Below, in pieces: positions 62,362 through 64,000 of a stretch of 64,000 nt of DNA. Made by a program: the position numbers and the translations under genes. Origin of the DNA: Brevibacillus fulvus (GTDB lineage Bacteria; Bacillota; Bacilli; Brevibacillales; Brevibacillaceae); NCBI RefSeq assembly GCF_016908525.1, contig NZ_JAFBEB010000001.1, positions 560,501 through 624,500 of the forward strand. Direction: 5' to 3'. A model generated the notes under the pieces. It searched no databases. It worked only from the letters and a program-made list of their open reading frames with translations, and was not told where the DNA came from. The stretch's first letter is position 1; each line of letters starts with the position of its first letter.

Positions 62362-63908
62362 AGCGTAAACCCTTCTTTTTTCACGTTTTCGCTAATCTGC
62401 TGTTTCCACTGCGCAAACTTGTCTCCCCACGCTTCCGGATTGTAAAAGGCATCCATTTTGACCGCGGTATGCTGCTCCGCTTCCAGAATCGCGGAAAAAG
62501 CTTCGCGAAACCGGCCAAGCTGAAAAAGATAGGTCGCCTTTTCAAAGATCCATTCCCGTCGCGCGGGCAGATGAAGAATGGCCAGATTCAAGTAAGCCAA
62601 GGCTTGATCCGTTTGCTGGAGCTCCCGGCAAATCTCATATTTCAACCGGTAAATAGCGGCAGGATTCATTTCAGGCAGACTGGCTGCCTTGTCGATGGCC
62701 GTTTGCGCTTCTGTCCATTTTCGTTGCCGCGCATAGACCTGGGCTAGATGATACCAGGTTTTCCAATTGTTCGGGCGTTCTTTGACCGACCATTCCAACA
62801 GTTTTTCGTAGTTTTCCGGAGTCGTGTCACGGTATGGTTGGCGGAAAATCGTCAGTTGATTCAGTTCCTTGATAATCGCCAAATCCTGATATTCAAGCAC
62901 CTCATGAACCGGGAGCTTCCACAAATGTCCTTTGCGCAGATGGATTTGCTGTGCCCACCCTTCCAGTTCCGTTGCATCAGGCTGAATGATTTTTAGTCGA
63001 TGGGCAAATCCGGTGATCCCGCTTTCCCACGCCGCATTTATTTGCTCTTTCCAGCCCGGTTCCATATATTCGTCCAGTTGCAGGCAAATGCATAAATCCA
63101 TCGCCGGACTTACCAACGATAAGGCAATGTTTTTGGCATCGTCAAACCGCCAGGGAGACAGGCAAAGCTCGTAACGTTGAAGATGAACCGCGGGATGTTC
63201 GCGAGCGAACTCGTCGATCAGCGCTGTCGTTTGATCAGTAGCCCCGATATCGCAGAGGACGATTTGATCGGCTTCTTTGACGGATTGCAAAAATCGCCGA
63301 ACGCCCTGCTGATCATTTTGATACAAGGCATACACAGCGGTAAGCGGCTGGTTCGCTTTGCTTAGTGTCGCTTTGGACTGAAACTGCGGATTGTAGCCAA
63401 CATAGACGCCCATGATCCCTTCCCGATGAGTCAAGCCGAGGTGAGGAAAGGTCGCCATTACTTCTTCGTGTGTCCAATCATCTTTAACATGAATTTCGTA
63501 GGGATTGCCCAAATAAGCCTCTTGCGGATAATGTACGATAGGGATGCTGATGACAACAAATTCGCTGGCCGTCAGCAATTTTTCATAGACCTGCAAAGCT
63601 TCTTCCTTTGTCATATGTTCCAGAACATCGCCGCAAAACGTGATTCCGTACCGTTTGGCTGGTTCAAATGTCCGGACATCCTCGCTGAGTACGAGATCAT
63701 ACTTTTGCTGCAACTTGTACATCTCATGATACGGCTGCCAAATTTCGATTGCGGTAAAATGCGTCCCTGGCAATTTGGAACGCAACAGCTCAGAATAAGT
63801 GCCGGCACCCGCCCCAACATCCAAGATCGAGTTTTCTTTGCAGTGATGGATCAGTCGCGTTACCAGACGTTCGATCCAAGCCTTACCTTGTGTTGAACTA
63901 AATGGCAT
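62358..63908 (-). CDS. Methyltransferase-glycosyltransferase-TPR fusion protein
   Basis: A 516-residue three-part protein. Residues 1-185: class I methyltransferase with S-I-L-D-V-G-A-G-A-G-T-Y-S-E-L and F-C-G-D-V-L-E-H. Residues 190-375: family 2 glycosyltransferase-like domain with V-L-C-D-I-G-A-T-D-Q-T-T, D-L-C-I-C-L-Q-L-D-E-Y-M-E-P-G-W, close to the neighbouring glycosyltransferase. Residues 375-500: TPR-like helices. AAAGGAGG precedes the ATG. It could add and methylate a sugar on one acceptor. In the second domain the strand-4 motif is LQLDE, where the neighbour has CMDLDE. Confidence 0.9.
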   Translation of the reverse strand: MPFSSTQGKAWIERLVTRLIHHCKENSILDVGAGAGTYSELLRSKLPGTHFTAIEIWQPYHEMYKLQQKYDLVLSEDVRTFEPAKRYGITFCGDVLEHMTKEEALQVYEKLLTASEFVVISIPIVHYPQEAYLGNPYEIHVKDDWTHEEVMATFPHLGLTHREGIMGVYVGYNPQFQSKATLSKANQPLTAVYALYQNDQQGVRRFLQSVKEADQIVLCDIGATDQTTALIDEFAREHPAVHLQRYELCLSPWRFDDAKNIALSLVSPAMDLCICLQLDEYMEPGWKEQINAAWESGITGFAHRLKIIQPDATELEGWAQQIHLRKGHLWKLPVHEVLEYQDLAIIKELNQLTIFRQPYRDTTPENYEKLLEWSVKERPNNWKTWYHLAQVYARQRKWTEAQTAIDKAASLPEMNPAAIYRLKYEICRELQQTDQALAYLNLAILHLPARREWIFEKATYLFQLGRFREAFSAILEAEQHTAVKMDAFYNPEAWGDKFAQWKQQISENVKKEGFTL

Positions 63909-64000
63909 AGTGCCTCCTTTCCCTCCCCAAGCGCATGACCGATCATACGGCCCAGCATGATTGTCCGATCTCGTTACAAGAATATTCGCAGACAGCCAAG

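Overview
The window looks like chromosome of an endospore-forming, Gram-positive Bacillales bacterium. The signs are an alpha/beta-type small acid-soluble spore protein, a type-B (Bacillus-type) RNase P RNA, strong AGGAGG-like ribosome binding sites, frequent TTG and GTG starts, a lipoteichoic-acid-synthase family enzyme, a small alarmone synthetase and a short-exonuclease gene like YpcP. Base composition is near balanced, which together with the gene set would suit an Alicyclobacillaceae/Effusibacillus/Tumebacillus- or Brevibacillus-like organism, but the genus cannot be fixed from the sequence alone. No prophage, insertion sequence, CRISPR array, rRNA or tRNA was seen.

Layout. 1-1.5 kb: end of a Liv-type ABC importer operon (livG, livF). 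1.6-4.9 kb: two small membrane proteins, an 82-bp tandem duplication, a rhodanese, the RNase P RNA with its promoter and terminator, and a FAD oxidoreductase. 5.1-13.3 kb: a secreted amidohydrolase, then a probable catabolic operon (amidinotransferase/deiminase-like enzyme, polar amino acid ABC importer, two amidohydrolases, the last broken by an in-frame TGA). 13.3-14.3 kb: about 1 kb without a convincing gene but with strong inverted repeats. 14.3-18.5 kb: D,D-carboxypeptidase, SasB/RelQ-like alarmone synthetase, a small basic protein, spore protein, exonuclease. 18.6-21.6 kb: a MoxR/RavA ATPase with its VWA/ViaA partner. 22-30 kb: permease, YyaL-like protein, several oxidoreductase/hydrolase genes and two gene remnants.

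30-40.7 kb is a sulfur region: an Rrf2 regulator, YezD and a sulfate ABC importer (cysT-cysW-cysA-binding protein), then an ssuD-ssuB-ssuC-ssuA alkanesulfonate operon. The two operons share a conserved promoter with downstream palindrome and also a conserved attenuator-like element, so they look like one regulon. 41-48 kb: FUSC-type protein, a membrane protein with an internal duplication, LtaS, a cytochrome P450 and a cold-shock protein.

48.5-50 kb holds an HTH-TPR regulator followed directly by a 47-codon secreted-peptide gene, a likely RRNPP-type quorum-sensing pair too small to be called by ordinary gene finders. 55.2-59.3 kb holds a sigma-54 system: an enhancer-binding protein whose sensor half is a TIM barrel of the same family as the enzyme it probably controls, a near-consensus -24/-12 promoter, and an operon encoding the two halves of the plant Tm-1 protein architecture. 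The window ends with a quinone oxidoreductase and a probable surface/spore glycosylation cluster (short GPTGPG-containing protein, TPR glycosyltransferase, and a methyltransferase-glycosyltransferase-TPR fusion). These two regulatory systems and the sulfur regulon are the parts most worth follow-up.
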